63,268 nucleotides of DNA from Bauldia sp. (lineage in GTDB: Bacteria; Pseudomonadota; Alphaproteobacteria; Rhizobiales; Kaistiaceae): assembly GCA_020849325.1 (NCBI GenBank), contig JADLGL010000032.1:1-63268 (forward strand), in the 5' to 3' direction. Each line of letters begins with the position of its first letter. Position 1 is the stretch's first letter. Position numbers and translations under genes: made by a program. The notes beneath the pieces are model-generated. The model was not told the DNA's origin, searched no databases, and was given only the letters and a program-made list of their open reading frames with translations. Below are positions 1-10,758 of this stretch, one piece after another.

Positions 1-214
1 GCACCTCGTCATAGGTGTTGGTGGTCGTCTCCTCGTCGGGCTCGCCGACGCGCGTCGTCTGGGTGAGGACGCGGCCGAGGTCGTCATAGGTGAAGGCTGT
101 TTCCTGCCCGAGCGCATCGGTGCGGAGAGTCAGCCGGCCGGCAGCATCGTACTGGTAGGTCCAGAAGCCGAGGTCGGGATCATCCGCCGCAATGCGGCGG
201 CTTGCAGCAGTCAC
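1..214 (-). pseudogene. RHS/YD-repeat protein, truncated 5' fragment, continues beyond the window's left edge
   Basis: On the minus strand the frame reads typical RHS repeat text, including the YD-repeat segments YQYDAAGRLTLRTDALG and FTYDDLGRVLTQTTR. RHS proteins are large wall- or envelope-associated repeat proteins, often with toxic C-terminal tips. The repeat begins abruptly: about 20 codons before the first recognisable repeat there is an in-frame TGA (around 221-223). The only nearby start is a GTG at 212-214, with no signal peptide or upstream RHS core. This looks like a gene that lost its 5' part rather than an intact gene, although the C-terminal part lies outside the window and cannot be judged. 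Confidence 0.6.
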
Positions 215-323
215 TGACGGTCAGTTTCGTTGAACGGGTCACCAGGAACATCGTTGAAGCGGAGCCGAACCGGGTGTCGCATGAGTCAGGGCGAGCAATG
301 CCCCGGCCCCCTCGTACGATGGT

Positions 324-1019
324 TCAGTCCGGCGGCTCGATGAGCCGATAGCCGACGCCAGGCTCGTTCAGGATGTACGTCGGGTTCGCCGGGTCGTCGC
401 CGAGCTTCTGGCGGATCTGGCCGACAAAGACCCGGAGATACTGAGTGTCCGCCTCGTGAGCCTTGCCCCAGACGCCGCGCAGCAACTGCTGGTGCGTGAC
501 GATTCGGCCGGCGTGGCGGGCGAGGAGGCGCAGGAGGTCGAACTCCTTTCGCGTCAGCTTGACGGCCGCGCCGCGCTGGCGAACCTCGTGGCGAGGAACG
601 TCGATCACGAGATCGCCGACGATGATCTCCGCCGGTTCGGGCACCAGGTCGGGGATCACACCGCGAAGGAGGGCGCGAACGCGGGCGAGGAGTTCCGCCA
701 CGCCGAACGGTTTCACGACATAGTCATTCGCACCCCCGTCGAGGGCCGCCACCTTCTCGGCCTCGCCCTCGCGGACGGAGAGGATGAGGATCGGAACGGT
801 CGACCACTCTCGAATGCGGGCGACCACGTCCTTGCCGTCCATGTCCGGAAGGCCGAGATCGAGGATCACGAGGTCGGGCTTCTCTATCGCGGCGCGCGCG
901 ATGCCGTCAGCGCCACGACCGACGGTGACCACCGTGAACTCGTGGGCCTCGAGCGCAATGCGCAGCAGCTTCTGAATCTGCGGCTCGTCGTCGACGACGA
1001 GAATGCGCGGACCGATCAT
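324..1019 (-). CDS. kdpE: KdpE, OmpR-family response regulator for potassium transport
   Basis: 231 aa. Response regulator that activates kdpFABC transcription when phosphorylated by KdpD. The receiver domain (about residues 5-118) has the acidic pair DDE near residue 10, the phospho-acceptor Asp54 in LVILDLGLPDMDG, and the conserved Lys in YVVKPF. The C-terminal winged helix (about 133-229) ends with the usual GVGYRL motif. The ATG overlaps the kdpD stop (ATGA), so the two are translationally coupled, and kdpE is the last gene of the operon. The family assignment rests on the sequence and on its place directly behind kdpFABC and kdpD. Confidence 0.95.
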   Translation of the reverse strand: MIGPRILVVDDEPQIQKLLRIALEAHEFTVVTVGRGADGIARAAIEKPDLVILDLGLPDMDGKDVVARIREWSTVPILILSVREGEAEKVAALDGGANDYVVKPFGVAELLARVRALLRGVIPDLVPEPAEIIVGDLVIDVPRHEVRQRGAAVKLTRKEFDLLRLLARHAGRIVTHQQLLRGVWGKAHEADTQYLRVFVGQIRQKLGDDPANPTYILNEPGVGYRLIEPPD

Positions 1020-3727
1020 TCCGCCGCGCCTCGTTCGCCCGGCGGGGTCGGTCGCGTCGAAGCGAGCGGCAGATCGATCTCGATCCGCGTACCGGGGCCG
1101 CCATCCCCTCTTCCGGTCGCCCGGACCCTGCCGCCATGCGCCTCGACCATGCCGCGCGTGATGGCGAGCCCGAGTCCGGTGCCGGCGCGTTGCCCATCCA
1201 TCGCCTCGACGCGGTGAAACATGTCGAACACCCTTGGCCGATCGGCCTCCGGGATGCCGGCGCCATGGTCGGCCACGGAGAGGCGAAGATGACCGTCCGC
1301 AGCCTGCGCGGCCATCTCGATCGGAGTCCCTGCCGGCGCGTATTTTGCCGCGTTGTCGAGGACGTTGACCAGCGCCTGCTCGAGAAGCACGGGATCGCCG
1401 CGGAGAGCGGGCAGCCCCTCGTCGGCCGACAACACCACCTCGTGGCCCGCGAGCTCGCGACGGAGGCGGCGAAGGGCGCCGCCGAGGAGTTCGCGCACCT
1501 CGATCCAGTCCTCCCGGAGCTTCAGCGCGCCGTAGCTGATCCGCGTCATGTCGAGGAGGTTCTGGACGTAGCGGTTCAGCCGCTCCCCCTCGTCCCGCAC
1601 CGTCTCGACGAGTTCGCGACGCGCAGCAGGATCGAGCGCATCGCCGGCTTCCAATACCCCTGTCGCCGACCCGATGATCGAGGCGAGAGGCGTGCGGAGG
1701 TCGTGGCTCACCGAGGATAGGAGAGCCGCCCGGAGACGCTCGGTCTCCGACAGGAGCCGCGCCTCTTCCATTCCGGCCGCGAGCTTCGTGCGCTCGACGA
1801 CGATCGCCACCTGGTCGACCAGCGCGTCGAGGAGCCGCCGCTGGTCGGGCGGCAGGAACGAGCCGCGCGCGAAGGCGACGCCCAGAAGGCCATGCACGCC
1901 CTGGGTCGTGCGGAGGGGCAGAAAGAGCCAGTCGGATGTCGGCAGCGTCGGCGAGCCCCAGCCGGCTGGCTCGCCGTGTTCCCACGCCCACTCCGCGGCG
2001 CCTCGATCCTTCACCGGCAGTTCGTCCTCGGGCGGATAGCCGCCAGCGATACGGAGGTGCCCGTCGACGTCGGGAACGAGCACGAGCGATCGACAGTTCA
2101 GCGTCGACGCGACGTGATGGACCGCGGCCCACACGATGTCGTCGAAGGTCGCGGCCGAGGCGATCTTGCGGCTGAACTCGTACAGGTTCGCGGTCCGTCG
2201 CGCGACGGCCCGCTGCGCCTCGACCTGCATCCGGAGACGACCCGCCAGGTTGCCGGCGATGACCGACACGATGAGGAAGAGGATCAGCGTCAGCACCGCT
2301 TCTTCGCTGGCGACGGTGAACGTGAAGCGGAGGTCGGTGAAGAAGAAATTGTAGGCGAGGAAGGAGAGAACGCTCGCCAGCAGCGACGGCCAGAGGCCGA
2401 ACCATGTCGCCGTCACGAGGACGCCGACGAGAAAGATCAGCGACAGGCCCGCGACGGGGAACAGCTGGTCGACCAGGAAGGCGACGACGCCGCTCGCGGT
2501 CACGATACCCGTTGCCGCGGCGTAGGCCAGAGGGTTGCGATCCGGAGCCAGCATCGGGGGCGCGATTCGCGCCTTCCTGGCCGCCTCCGCGTCGGGCGCA
2601 ATCAGCGTCACCTCGAAGTCGATGGCAGCGCGGAGCATTTCCTGCGTCACGCTCTCACGGGCGAAGCGCGCCAGAAGATGCCGCGGCCGTTCGCGGCCGA
2701 GCACGATCCGCGTGACGTTGCGCGACCTTGCGTAGCCGAGGATCGCCTCCGCGACGCGGCCTTCGGCATCGAGCGCCACCACCTCGGCGCCGAGGCTTTC
2801 CGCCAGGCGCTCGGCGTCGGCGATGGCGTCCTTGGCGCGCTCGGGCAGCGTCTCTGACGTCGGCGTGATGACCCTGACCGCGATCCACGGCGCATGCGCC
2901 CGCTCTGCCATCCGCTTCGCCGCACGGATCAGCGGCTTCGCCACCGGCGACTCGTTGATGCAGACGAGGATGCGGTCCTGCGTCGGCCACGGCCCGGCGA
3001 TGGCGTGGGAGCGCATGTGCGCCGTCATCTCGGCGTCGACACGATCGGCGGCGACGCGCATCGCGAGTTCGCGAAGAGCGGTGAGATTGCCCTTCGAGAA
3101 GAAGTTCTGCATCGCCCGGCCGATCTGCTCGGGCACGTAGACCCGGCCCTGGCGAAGCCGCTCGATCAGCTCTTCGGGGGGCAGGTCGATCAGCTCGATG
3201 CCGTCGGCGAGCGCGAGGACACTGTCCGGCGCCGTCTCGCGGACACGGACGCCGGTGATGCGGGCGACGACGTCGTTGAGGCTTTCGAGGTGCTGGATGT
3301 TGAGCGTCGTGAAAACGTCGATGCCGGCTTCGAGCACCTCTTCGATGTCGAGCCAGCGTTTCGGGTGCCGGGCGTCGGGCAGGTTCGAGTGCGCCAGCTC
3401 GTCGATGAGAACGATGTCCGGCCGGCGCTTCAGGACCGCATCGAGGTCGAGCTCGGGGAACGGTTTTCCGCGGTAGTCGATCATCCGCCGCGGCAGGACT
3501 TCGAGACCACCGAGAAGCGCCGCAGTCTCCGCTCGCCCGTGGGTCTCGACGATGCCGACGACGACGTCGAGACCCTCGGCTTGCCGCCGCTTCGCAAGCT
3601 CCAGCATCGCGAACGTCTTGCCGACGCCCGGCGAGGCGCCGAGGAAGACCTTCAGCCGGCCGCGGCCCTCCTTCCGTGCTTCGGCGAGGAGCGCTTCGGG
3701 TTCGGGACGGATGTCGCGGTCGATCAC
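1016..3727 (-). CDS. kdpD: KdpD, potassium/turgor sensor histidine kinase
   Basis: 903 aa, normal length for KdpD. Membrane sensor kinase that phosphorylates KdpE under K+ limitation. Visible domains in order: N-terminal KdpD domain (about 20-230) with Walker A GASPGVGKT and Walker B IVLIDELAHSN; a UspA-like domain (about 250-378); four closely spaced membrane segments (about 400-495); a GAF-like region (about 520-650); HisKA with phospho-acceptor His675 in SVSHDLRTPLASI; and HATPase_c with an N box (NVLDNAAKYA) and GTGLGLAI. The gene starts 23 bases after kdpC and overlaps kdpE by 4 bases, so it belongs to one kdpFABCDE transcription unit. Confidence 0.96.
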   Translation of the reverse strand: MIDRDIRPEPEALLAEARKEGRGRLKVFLGASPGVGKTFAMLELAKRRQAEGLDVVVGIVETHGRAETAALLGGLEVLPRRMIDYRGKPFPELDLDAVLKRRPDIVLIDELAHSNLPDARHPKRWLDIEEVLEAGIDVFTTLNIQHLESLNDVVARITGVRVRETAPDSVLALADGIELIDLPPEELIERLRQGRVYVPEQIGRAMQNFFSKGNLTALRELAMRVAADRVDAEMTAHMRSHAIAGPWPTQDRILVCINESPVAKPLIRAAKRMAERAHAPWIAVRVITPTSETLPERAKDAIADAERLAESLGAEVVALDAEGRVAEAILGYARSRNVTRIVLGRERPRHLLARFARESVTQEMLRAAIDFEVTLIAPDAEAARKARIAPPMLAPDRNPLAYAAATGIVTASGVVAFLVDQLFPVAGLSLIFLVGVLVTATWFGLWPSLLASVLSFLAYNFFFTDLRFTFTVASEEAVLTLILFLIVSVIAGNLAGRLRMQVEAQRAVARRTANLYEFSRKIASAATFDDIVWAAVHHVASTLNCRSLVLVPDVDGHLRIAGGYPPEDELPVKDRGAAEWAWEHGEPAGWGSPTLPTSDWLFLPLRTTQGVHGLLGVAFARGSFLPPDQRRLLDALVDQVAIVVERTKLAAGMEEARLLSETERLRAALLSSVSHDLRTPLASIIGSATGVLEAGDALDPAARRELVETVRDEGERLNRYVQNLLDMTRISYGALKLREDWIEVRELLGGALRRLRRELAGHEVVLSADEGLPALRGDPVLLEQALVNVLDNAAKYAPAGTPIEMAAQAADGHLRLSVADHGAGIPEADRPRVFDMFHRVEAMDGQRAGTGLGLAITRGMVEAHGGRVRATGRGDGGPGTRIEIDLPLASTRPTPPGERGAAE

Positions 3728-3750
3728 CGGCGGTTCCGGATGGCGCCGCG

Positions 3751-4329
3751 TCAGCCAGCCGGCGGCGCGGCGGCGTCGAGGGCGAGGTTGAGGAGTAGCA
3801 CGTTCACGCGGGGCTCGCCGAGGAGGCCCAGCGTGCGCCCCGCGGTATTGGCGGCGACGAGCCCGCGCACCATCGCGGGATCGAGACCGCGTGCCGCGGC
3901 GACGCGCTCGACCTGCAACTCGGCAGCAGCCGGCGAGATGTGCGGGTCGAGACCCGAGCCCGAAGCGGTGACGAGATCGATCGGGACGAGCCTGCCGCCG
4001 GCCTCGGGGATCAGTGCAGTGGTGCGATCGCGGATGTCCGCAATCAATGCGGCGCTGGTCGGACCGAGATTGCGTCCGCTCGACGCCGCCGCGTCGTAGC
4101 CCGCACCGGCACCGGAGGGCCGGGGATGGAAGTAGCGGGGATCGGTGAAGTCCTGCGCCACGAGGCTCGAGCCGATGACCGCCCCCGAGGCGTTGCGAAC
4201 GAGGCTGCCATCGGCCTGGTGCGGAAAGACGAGCTGCGCGATGCCGGTCATGGCCAGCGGGTAAACGAGGCCGAAGAGGATCGTCATGGCGGCGAGCATC
4301 ACGACGGCGGGGCGAAGATGGGCGAGCAT
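3751..4329 (-). CDS. kdpC: KdpC, potassium-transporting ATPase subunit C
   Basis: 192 aa. Small subunit of the Kdp K+-transporting P-type ATPase, anchored by one N-terminal membrane helix (about 7-30) with a periplasmic body. Family motifs visible: DPRYFHPRPS (about 63-72), a GSGLDPHISPAAA segment (about 144-156) and a C-terminal VNVLLLNLALD. It lies 11 bases downstream of kdpB. The ATG at 4327-4329 gives the usual length and the membrane anchor at the N terminus. Confidence 0.95.
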   Translation of the reverse strand: MLAHLRPAVVMLAAMTILFGLVYPLAMTGIAQLVFPHQADGSLVRNASGAVIGSSLVAQDFTDPRYFHPRPSGAGAGYDAAASSGRNLGPTSAALIADIRDRTTALIPEAGGRLVPIDLVTASGSGLDPHISPAAAELQVERVAAARGLDPAMVRGLVAANTAGRTLGLLGEPRVNVLLLNLALDAAAPPAG

Positions 4330-4340
4330 GGCAATGTTCC

Positions 4341-6410
4341 TCAGGCGAGCCCGAGCGCGTTGACGATCAGGTCGATCAGCTTGATGCCGGCGAACGGCAG
4401 GATCAGCCCGCCGAGGCCGTAGAGGAGAAGGTTGCGGCGGAGCAGCGAACTCGCCGAAGCCGGGCGGTAGCGCGTCCCGCGGAGCGCGAGCGGCACCAGT
4501 GCGATGATGATGAGCGCGTTGAAGATGATCGCCGACAGCACCGCGGAGGCGGGGCTGCCGAGGGCCATGACGTTGAGCCCGGCGAGTACGCCTTCGCCAT
4601 TCGCCGCCGCCGCGGGCCAGGCCGTGACGAAGATCGCCGGCAGGATGGCGAAATACTTCGCGACGTCGTTGGCGATCGAGAACGTCGTCAGCGAGCCCCG
4701 CGAGATGAGGAGCTGCTTGCCGACCATCACGACCTCGATCAGCTTCGTCGGGTTGCTGTCGAGGTCGATGAGGTTGCCGGCTTCCTTCGCCGCGGGCGTG
4801 CCGGCGTTCATCGCGACGCCGACATCGGCCTGGGCGAGTGCCGGCGCGTCGTTCGAGCCGTCGCCGCACATCGCGACGAGTTTGCCGTCCGCCTGCTCCT
4901 TCCGGATCAGCTCCAGCTTCTTCTCCGGCGTCGCCTGGGCGAGGAAGTCGTCGACGCCAGCCTCGGCCGCGATCGCTGCGGCAGTGATCGGGTTGTCGCC
5001 GGTGATCATCACGGTGCGGATGCCCATCCGCCGCAGCTCGGCGAACCGCTCGCGGATATTCGGCTTCACGATGTCCTTGAGGTGGATCACGCCGAGAGGG
5101 CGGCGATCGCGCGCGACGACGAGGGGGGTACCGCCGGTCCGCGCGATCGCCTCGACGAGGCGGCTCAGCTGGGGGGAAGGCTGCTGGCCGCACCAGCGGA
5201 GGATCGCATCCTCCGCGCCCTTCCGCGCCATGCCGCCGCCGGGGAGATCGACGCCCGAAAGCCGCGTGCTGGCGCTGAACGGAATGAAGGTGGCGCCGGC
5301 ATCGGCCACGGCGGTGACGCCCTGCCGGTCGGCGAGAGCGACGATCGACTTTCCCTCGGGGGTCTCGTCGGCGAGTGAGGCTAGAAGCGCTGTCTCGGCG
5401 AGTTCGCGCGGCGACACGCCCGGCAGCGGCTCGAAGGCATCGGCCATGCGGTTGCCGAAGGTGATCGTGCCGGTCTTGTCGAGGAGGAGCGTGTCGACGT
5501 CGCCGGCCGCCTCGACCGCACGGCCGGACTTCGCGACGACGTTCGCCTTCACCAGCCGGTCCATGCCGGCGATGCCGATCGCGGACAGGAGGCCGCCGAT
5601 CGTCGTCGGGATGAGCGTGATGAGGAGCGCGACGAGGTAGACGACCGGGATCGCAGCGCCCGAATACATCGCGAAGGGCTGGAGCGTCGCCACGGCGATC
5701 AGGAAGATGATCGTCATGCCGACGAGGAGGATGTTGAGGGCGATCTCGTTCGGCGTCTTCTGCCGTTCGGCGCCCTCGACGAGCGCGATCATCCGGTCGA
5801 GGAAGCTCTCGCCGGGCCTCGCGGTCACCCGGACCTTGAGTTGGTCCGAGACGACACGCGTGCCGCCGGTGACGCTGGACCGATCCCCGCCGGACTCGCG
5901 GATGACCGGCGCGGACTCTCCCGTGATCGCCGACTCGTCGACGGACGCGATGCCCTCGATGACCTCGCCGTCCGCCGGGACGACGTCGCTGGTTTCGACG
6001 AGCACGACGTCGCCGAGCCGCAGCGACCGGCTCGACACGAGCTCGACGGCTCCGTTCGCCGCGATCCGCTTTGCCTCCGTTTCGCTCTGCGTGGCGCGGA
6101 GCGTGTCGGCTCGCGCCCGGCCACGGCCCTCCGCCATCGCCTCGGCGAAGTTCGCGAAATAGACCGTGAACCAGAGCCAGAGCGCGATCTGGAAGATGAC
6201 ACCGGGGCCGTCATTGCCGGCGACGATGTCGCGGACGAACAGCACCGTGGTGATCGCCGCAGCGACCTCGGTGACGAACATCACCGGGTTCCTGATCATC
6301 ACGCGCGGGTCGAGCTTTCGCGCCGCCGATCGGAGTGCCGGGCCGACGATGCGGCGGTCGAACAGGCCGGGCTCGCGCGGAAGAGCGGATGTCATGGTCA
6401 TGGGCTGCAC
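4341..6410 (-). CDS. kdpB: KdpB, potassium-transporting P-type ATPase catalytic subunit
   Basis: 689 aa. ATP-hydrolysing subunit of KdpFABC in the cytoplasmic membrane. The actuator motif TGES is at about 163-166, the phosphorylated Asp311 lies in DKTGT, and the hinge motif [16 protein letters not shown] is present. Hydrophobic segments at about 40-90 and 220-275 and near the C terminus form the membrane domain. The start MQPMTMTS leaves a 7-base gap from kdpA. A second Met four codons on, MTMTS, is also possible. Confidence 0.97.
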   Translation of the reverse strand: MQPMTMTSALPREPGLFDRRIVGPALRSAARKLDPRVMIRNPVMFVTEVAAAITTVLFVRDIVAGNDGPGVIFQIALWLWFTVYFANFAEAMAEGRGRARADTLRATQSETEAKRIAANGAVELVSSRSLRLGDVVLVETSDVVPADGEVIEGIASVDESAITGESAPVIRESGGDRSSVTGGTRVVSDQLKVRVTARPGESFLDRMIALVEGAERQKTPNEIALNILLVGMTIIFLIAVATLQPFAMYSGAAIPVVYLVALLITLIPTTIGGLLSAIGIAGMDRLVKANVVAKSGRAVEAAGDVDTLLLDKTGTITFGNRMADAFEPLPGVSPRELAETALLASLADETPEGKSIVALADRQGVTAVADAGATFIPFSASTRLSGVDLPGGGMARKGAEDAILRWCGQQPSPQLSRLVEAIARTGGTPLVVARDRRPLGVIHLKDIVKPNIRERFAELRRMGIRTVMITGDNPITAAAIAAEAGVDDFLAQATPEKKLELIRKEQADGKLVAMCGDGSNDAPALAQADVGVAMNAGTPAAKEAGNLIDLDSNPTKLIEVVMVGKQLLISRGSLTTFSIANDVAKYFAILPAIFVTAWPAAAANGEGVLAGLNVMALGSPASAVLSAIIFNALIIIALVPLALRGTRYRPASASSLLRRNLLLYGLGGLILPFAGIKLIDLIVNALGLA

Positions 6411-6417
6411 CGAAGCC

Positions 6418-8133
<1,716 letters not shown>

Positions 8134-8142
8134 CGGCGAGCC

Positions 8143-8232
8143 TCAGAACTTTTCGGGACGAAGAAGGGCGAAGAGCAGGTAGCCGAGGAGCAGAAACGCC
8201 CCCGCTCCAGCCAGCCAGAGGTCGAAGGTCAT
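8143..8232 (-). CDS. kdpF: KdpF, small membrane subunit of the Kdp ATPase
   Basis: 29 aa, essentially one membrane helix (MTFDLWLAGAGAFLLLGYL) followed by a short basic tail, LRPEKF. KdpF stabilises the KdpABC complex. It lies between the 27-codon ORF upstream and kdpA downstream with gaps of 8 and 9 bases. It is identified by position, length and the typical helix-then-basic-tail pattern. Confidence 0.88.
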   Translation of the reverse strand: MTFDLWLAGAGAFLLLGYLLFALLRPEKF

Positions 8233-8240
8233 CGAGAGCC

Positions 8241-8324
8241 TCAGAGGCGTTCGAGCGCCCGCACCGCGAGCGCGGCCACGCCGAAGAAGACGGCGGTCAG
8301 AAGAAGGTAGGCGAGGTCCTGCAT
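8241..8324 (-). CDS. Unnamed membrane microprotein heading the kdp operon
   Basis: 27 codons: MQDLAYLLLTAVFFGVAALA followed by VRALERL. It has one predicted membrane helix (about 5-20) and a short charged C-terminal tail with the ALERL ending. The ORF lies 8 bases upstream of kdpF, in the same orientation and with the same compact spacing as the rest of the operon, so it is probably translated with it. I recall short helices ending in a similar -R--ERL tail ahead of kdpF in other genomes, but no function is known to me. It could be a second KdpF-like accessory subunit. Confidence is moderate because the ORF is short. Confidence 0.6.
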   Translation of the reverse strand: MQDLAYLLLTAVFFGVAALAVRALERL

Positions 8325-8654
8325 GGGGCGCTCTGGCGATGCGTGAGGGGAAGCATGGCGGACAGTGGCGCCGCCGCCCGCGACGCCGCCATGCGGAAGA
8401 TGGGCGGCGGCGTAAGCGGCGCGTAAGGATCAACCGGGCCAGCCAAGCGGGGTGAGCAAATCGACCGTCACGAGTGCGACGGCGACGACCGCCCAGGCCC
8501 GAAGAAGGCCAGTGCCGCAGGCGCAGGACGCTGGCGAAAGGTGCACCCTGAACCCCACTGAAGGACGGGCTGTCCGGGGACAGGTGACACGTGGCTCTTC
8601 GCGATGGAGACTGGCCGGATCGCGTCGGACGGTCACGGAATGGAGGTGCGGAGG
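8325..8654. promoter_or_regulatory. Divergent intergenic region between kdp and the PLDc_N/ABC operon
   Basis: This 330-base non-coding stretch must hold the promoters of the leftward kdp operon and the rightward PLDc_N/ABC genes. The one clear signal is the CGTAAG direct repeat at 8411-8427. Short ORFs here on both strands look like GC-rich shadows with no family resemblance. I see no riboswitch or RNA gene. Confidence 0.5.
8411..8427 (-). promoter_or_regulatory. Candidate KdpE operator: CTTACG direct repeat with 11-bp period
   Basis: Read on the minus strand this is CTTACG-N5-CTTACG, two identical hexamers exactly one helical turn (11 bases) apart. OmpR-family regulators bind such tandem half-sites. 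The E. coli KdpE site has the same layout, a TTTATA-like and a TTTACA-like hexamer with 5 bases between. The repeat ends 87 bases upstream of the first kdp ORF. The repeat is seen directly; its assignment to KdpE is inference. Confidence 0.5.
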
Positions 8655-8846
8655 ATGGAGAGCATTCCATGGGGCGTCGTGGCGCCGATTGCGCTGGTGC
8701 AGCTCGTTCTGATCGTCCTCGCCCTTCGCGATCTCATCCCCCGGCGCGAGGTCAACGGGCCGAAATGGGTGTGGGCGATCGTGATCGTCATTTTCGGGCT
8801 GATCGGGCCGGTCCTTTATTTCACCGTCGGCCGAAGAGACGCCTGA
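8655..8846 (+). CDS. PLDc_N-domain small membrane protein (YxlE-like)
   Basis: 63 aa from the chosen ATG, which has GGAGG 8 bases upstream; upstream Met codons at 8604 and 8640 are in frame but less convincing. Two membrane helices (about 5-25 and 38-58) surround a short cytoplasmic loop containing DLIPRREVNGPKWVW, and the protein ends GRRDA. This is the phospholipase-D N-terminal helical module (PLDc_N), without any phospholipase domain. It ends one base before an ABC ATPase gene, the same order as the Bacillus YxlE-YxlF-YxlG genes. A role as accessory or regulatory membrane subunit of the exporter is inferred. Confidence 0.75.
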   Translation: MESIPWGVVAPIALVQLVLIVLALRDLIPRREVNGPKWVWAIVIVIFGLIGPVLYFTVGRRDA

Positions 8847-8847
8847 A

Positions 8848-9765
8848 ATGGCCCTGGTCGAGGTCCGCGGGCTCAGGAAGACCTTCGGCCCGGTCGTCGC
8901 GGTCGCGGATGTCTCCTTCGCCATCGAGGCCGGCCGCTGCACGGTGCTGCTTGGCCCCAACGGCGCCGGCAAGAGCACGGTGCTCAACATGCTGGCGGGC
9001 CTCCTTGCTCCAACCTCCGGAGCGATCCGTTTCGAGGGCGTGCCTGCCGGCGCGGACCACCGCCACCTGATCGGCTACCTGCCGCAGCAGGTCGCGCCGT
9101 TCGGCTGGATGACCGGCTTCGAATACGTGCGGATGGCGGGGGAACTCGCCGGCCTCGATCGCGGCGCGGCCGGCGTTCGGGCCGAAGAACTGCTCGCTCT
9201 GCTCGGGCTGGAGAAGGCGGCGGGGCGGCGGACCGGCGGCTACTCCGGCGGCATGAAGCAGCGCCTCGGCCTCTGTCAGGCGCTCGTTCACCGCCCGCGC
9301 CTCCTGATGCTGGACGAGCCGGTGTCGGGTCTCGATCCGGTCGGCCGGCGCGACGTGCTCGAGCTGCTCCGTCGCCTGAAGACCGGGAGCACGATCCTGT
9401 TCTCGACCCACGTGCTCCCCGACGCGGAGGAGCTCAGCGACGATGTCCTCATCATCCGCAGCGGCTCGATCGTCGTCGACGAGAGCCTCGCATCGCTGCG
9501 CGCCCGCCACGAGCAGCCGGTCATCGAGGTCGAGCTCGACGACGAGGCCGGGTTGCCGGCGTGGCTGGAGCGGCTGGCGACGACCGGTGCCGCGGTGGAG
9601 CGGAACGGGGCGGTGATCCGGTGCCGGTTCGCGTCGGCGGCGGCGACGCATGCCGGCGCGGCGGAGGTCTACCGCCTCGCGGCCGACCATCCCGGCGGCG
9701 TGCGGCGCGTCGAGCTCGGCCAGGCGAGCCTCGAGGACATGTTCCTGAAAGCGGTGCAGCCATGA
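8848..9765 (+). CDS. ABC transporter ATP-binding protein (YxlF/CcmA type)
   Basis: 305 aa. ATPase of an ABC-2 type export system. Walker A GPNGAGKST is at 36-44, a Q-loop-like segment follows in YLPQQVAPFGWM, the signature is YSGGMKQRLGL, Walker B is LLMLDEPVSGLDP, and the switch His is in FSTHVL. The C-terminal 80 or so residues form the extra domain common in the CcmA/NosF/YxlF family. The stop overlaps the next gene's ATG (ATGA), so ATPase and permease are coupled. The substrate cannot be read from the sequence. Confidence 0.9.
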   Translation: MALVEVRGLRKTFGPVVAVADVSFAIEAGRCTVLLGPNGAGKSTVLNMLAGLLAPTSGAIRFEGVPAGADHRHLIGYLPQQVAPFGWMTGFEYVRMAGELAGLDRGAAGVRAEELLALLGLEKAAGRRTGGYSGGMKQRLGLCQALVHRPRLLMLDEPVSGLDPVGRRDVLELLRRLKTGSTILFSTHVLPDAEELSDDVLIIRSGSIVVDESLASLRARHEQPVIEVELDDEAGLPAWLERLATTGAAVERNGAVIRCRFASAAATHAGAAEVYRLAADHPGGVRRVELGQASLEDMFLKAVQP

Positions 9766-10541
9766 GGCAGTGGCTGGTTCTCGTGCGCAAGGAGATGCTG
9801 GAGCTGTGGCGAAGCCGCAAATGGCTCTGGGTGCCGCTGGTGTTCCTCGTGCTCGGCGCCATGCAGCCGCTGGCGGCCTACTACATGCCTGAGATCCTCG
9901 ACACCTTCGGCGGGCTGCCGGAGGGCGCGGTCATCGAGATTCCGCCGCCGCTGCCGGGCGCGGCGGTTGCCGATGCGCTCAATCAGCTGGGAACGCTGGG
10001 CGTTCTGGTCCTCGCGCTCGCGGGCATGGGCGCCGTCGCCACGGAGCGCAGCAGCGGCGCTGCCGCCATGGTGCTGGTCAAGCCGGTGTCCCGCGCCGCG
10101 TATCTCCTCGCCAAATGGGCCGCCTACAACCTCCTGATGCTGGCGTCGGTGGCGGCCGGGCTCGCGGCCGCTGCCTACTACACTGCCCTCCTGATCGGCC
10201 CGGTCGCGGTCGGCCCGGTCCTTGGCGTGTTCGCCGTCTTCTGCGTCTGGCTCAGCTTCCTGCTGACCGTCCTGATCGCCGCCGGCGTCGTCCTTCGCTC
10301 GGCGGCGGCGGTGGCCTTCGTCACGCTCGCGGTCGCCGTGGTCCTCGCCCTCGCCACCTCGCTCCTCGCCGGCGTCATGGCATGGAGCCCCGCGCGCCTG
10401 TCGTCCCTTGCGCCCGGCATCCTCGCCGGCACCGGCGCGCCCGGTCTCGCGCTGCCGCTCGCCGTCACCGCGGCCGCGATCGCGGCCCTCCTTGCCGGCG
10501 CCACCTCCGCTCTCAGGCGGCGACCGATGGTCCCCGGCTGA
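9762..10541 (+). CDS. ABC-2 type transporter permease (YxlG-like)
   Basis: 259 aa. Begins MRQWLVLVRKEMLELWRSRKW, the classic ABC-2 permease N terminus with a cytoplasmic amphipathic segment, followed by about six hydrophobic segments (about 22-42, 78-98, 122-148, 152-180, 183-210, 225-245). An ERSSGAAAMVLVKPVSR segment matches the family's coupling region. The ATG lies inside the preceding gene's stop. Together with the two genes upstream it forms a complete three-component exporter of unknown substrate. Confidence 0.85.
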   Translation: MRQWLVLVRKEMLELWRSRKWLWVPLVFLVLGAMQPLAAYYMPEILDTFGGLPEGAVIEIPPPLPGAAVADALNQLGTLGVLVLALAGMGAVATERSSGAAAMVLVKPVSRAAYLLAKWAAYNLLMLASVAAGLAAAAYYTALLIGPVAVGPVLGVFAVFCVWLSFLLTVLIAAGVVLRSAAAVAFVTLAVAVVLALATSLLAGVMAWSPARLSSLAPGILAGTGAPGLALPLAVTAAAIAALLAGATSALRRRPMVPG

Positions 10542-10758
10542 CGGCACGCGCCGGCTGGCGATAGCGCGTCCGGCGCCCGCGACGGCGCGCTCCACCGGCC
10601 AATCCGCCAGGGAGCCAGAATGCACGCGTCCACGCGTCCGTGGCCGCCCCGCCCGAAATGACTCCGGCCGCAGCCTCTCGAAATGGACCGGCCGCGATGC
10701 CGTGAACCTACCCGGTCCGGGGGCGGTCGCGCGACGGCATCGGCTAAAAATCCCTTCT

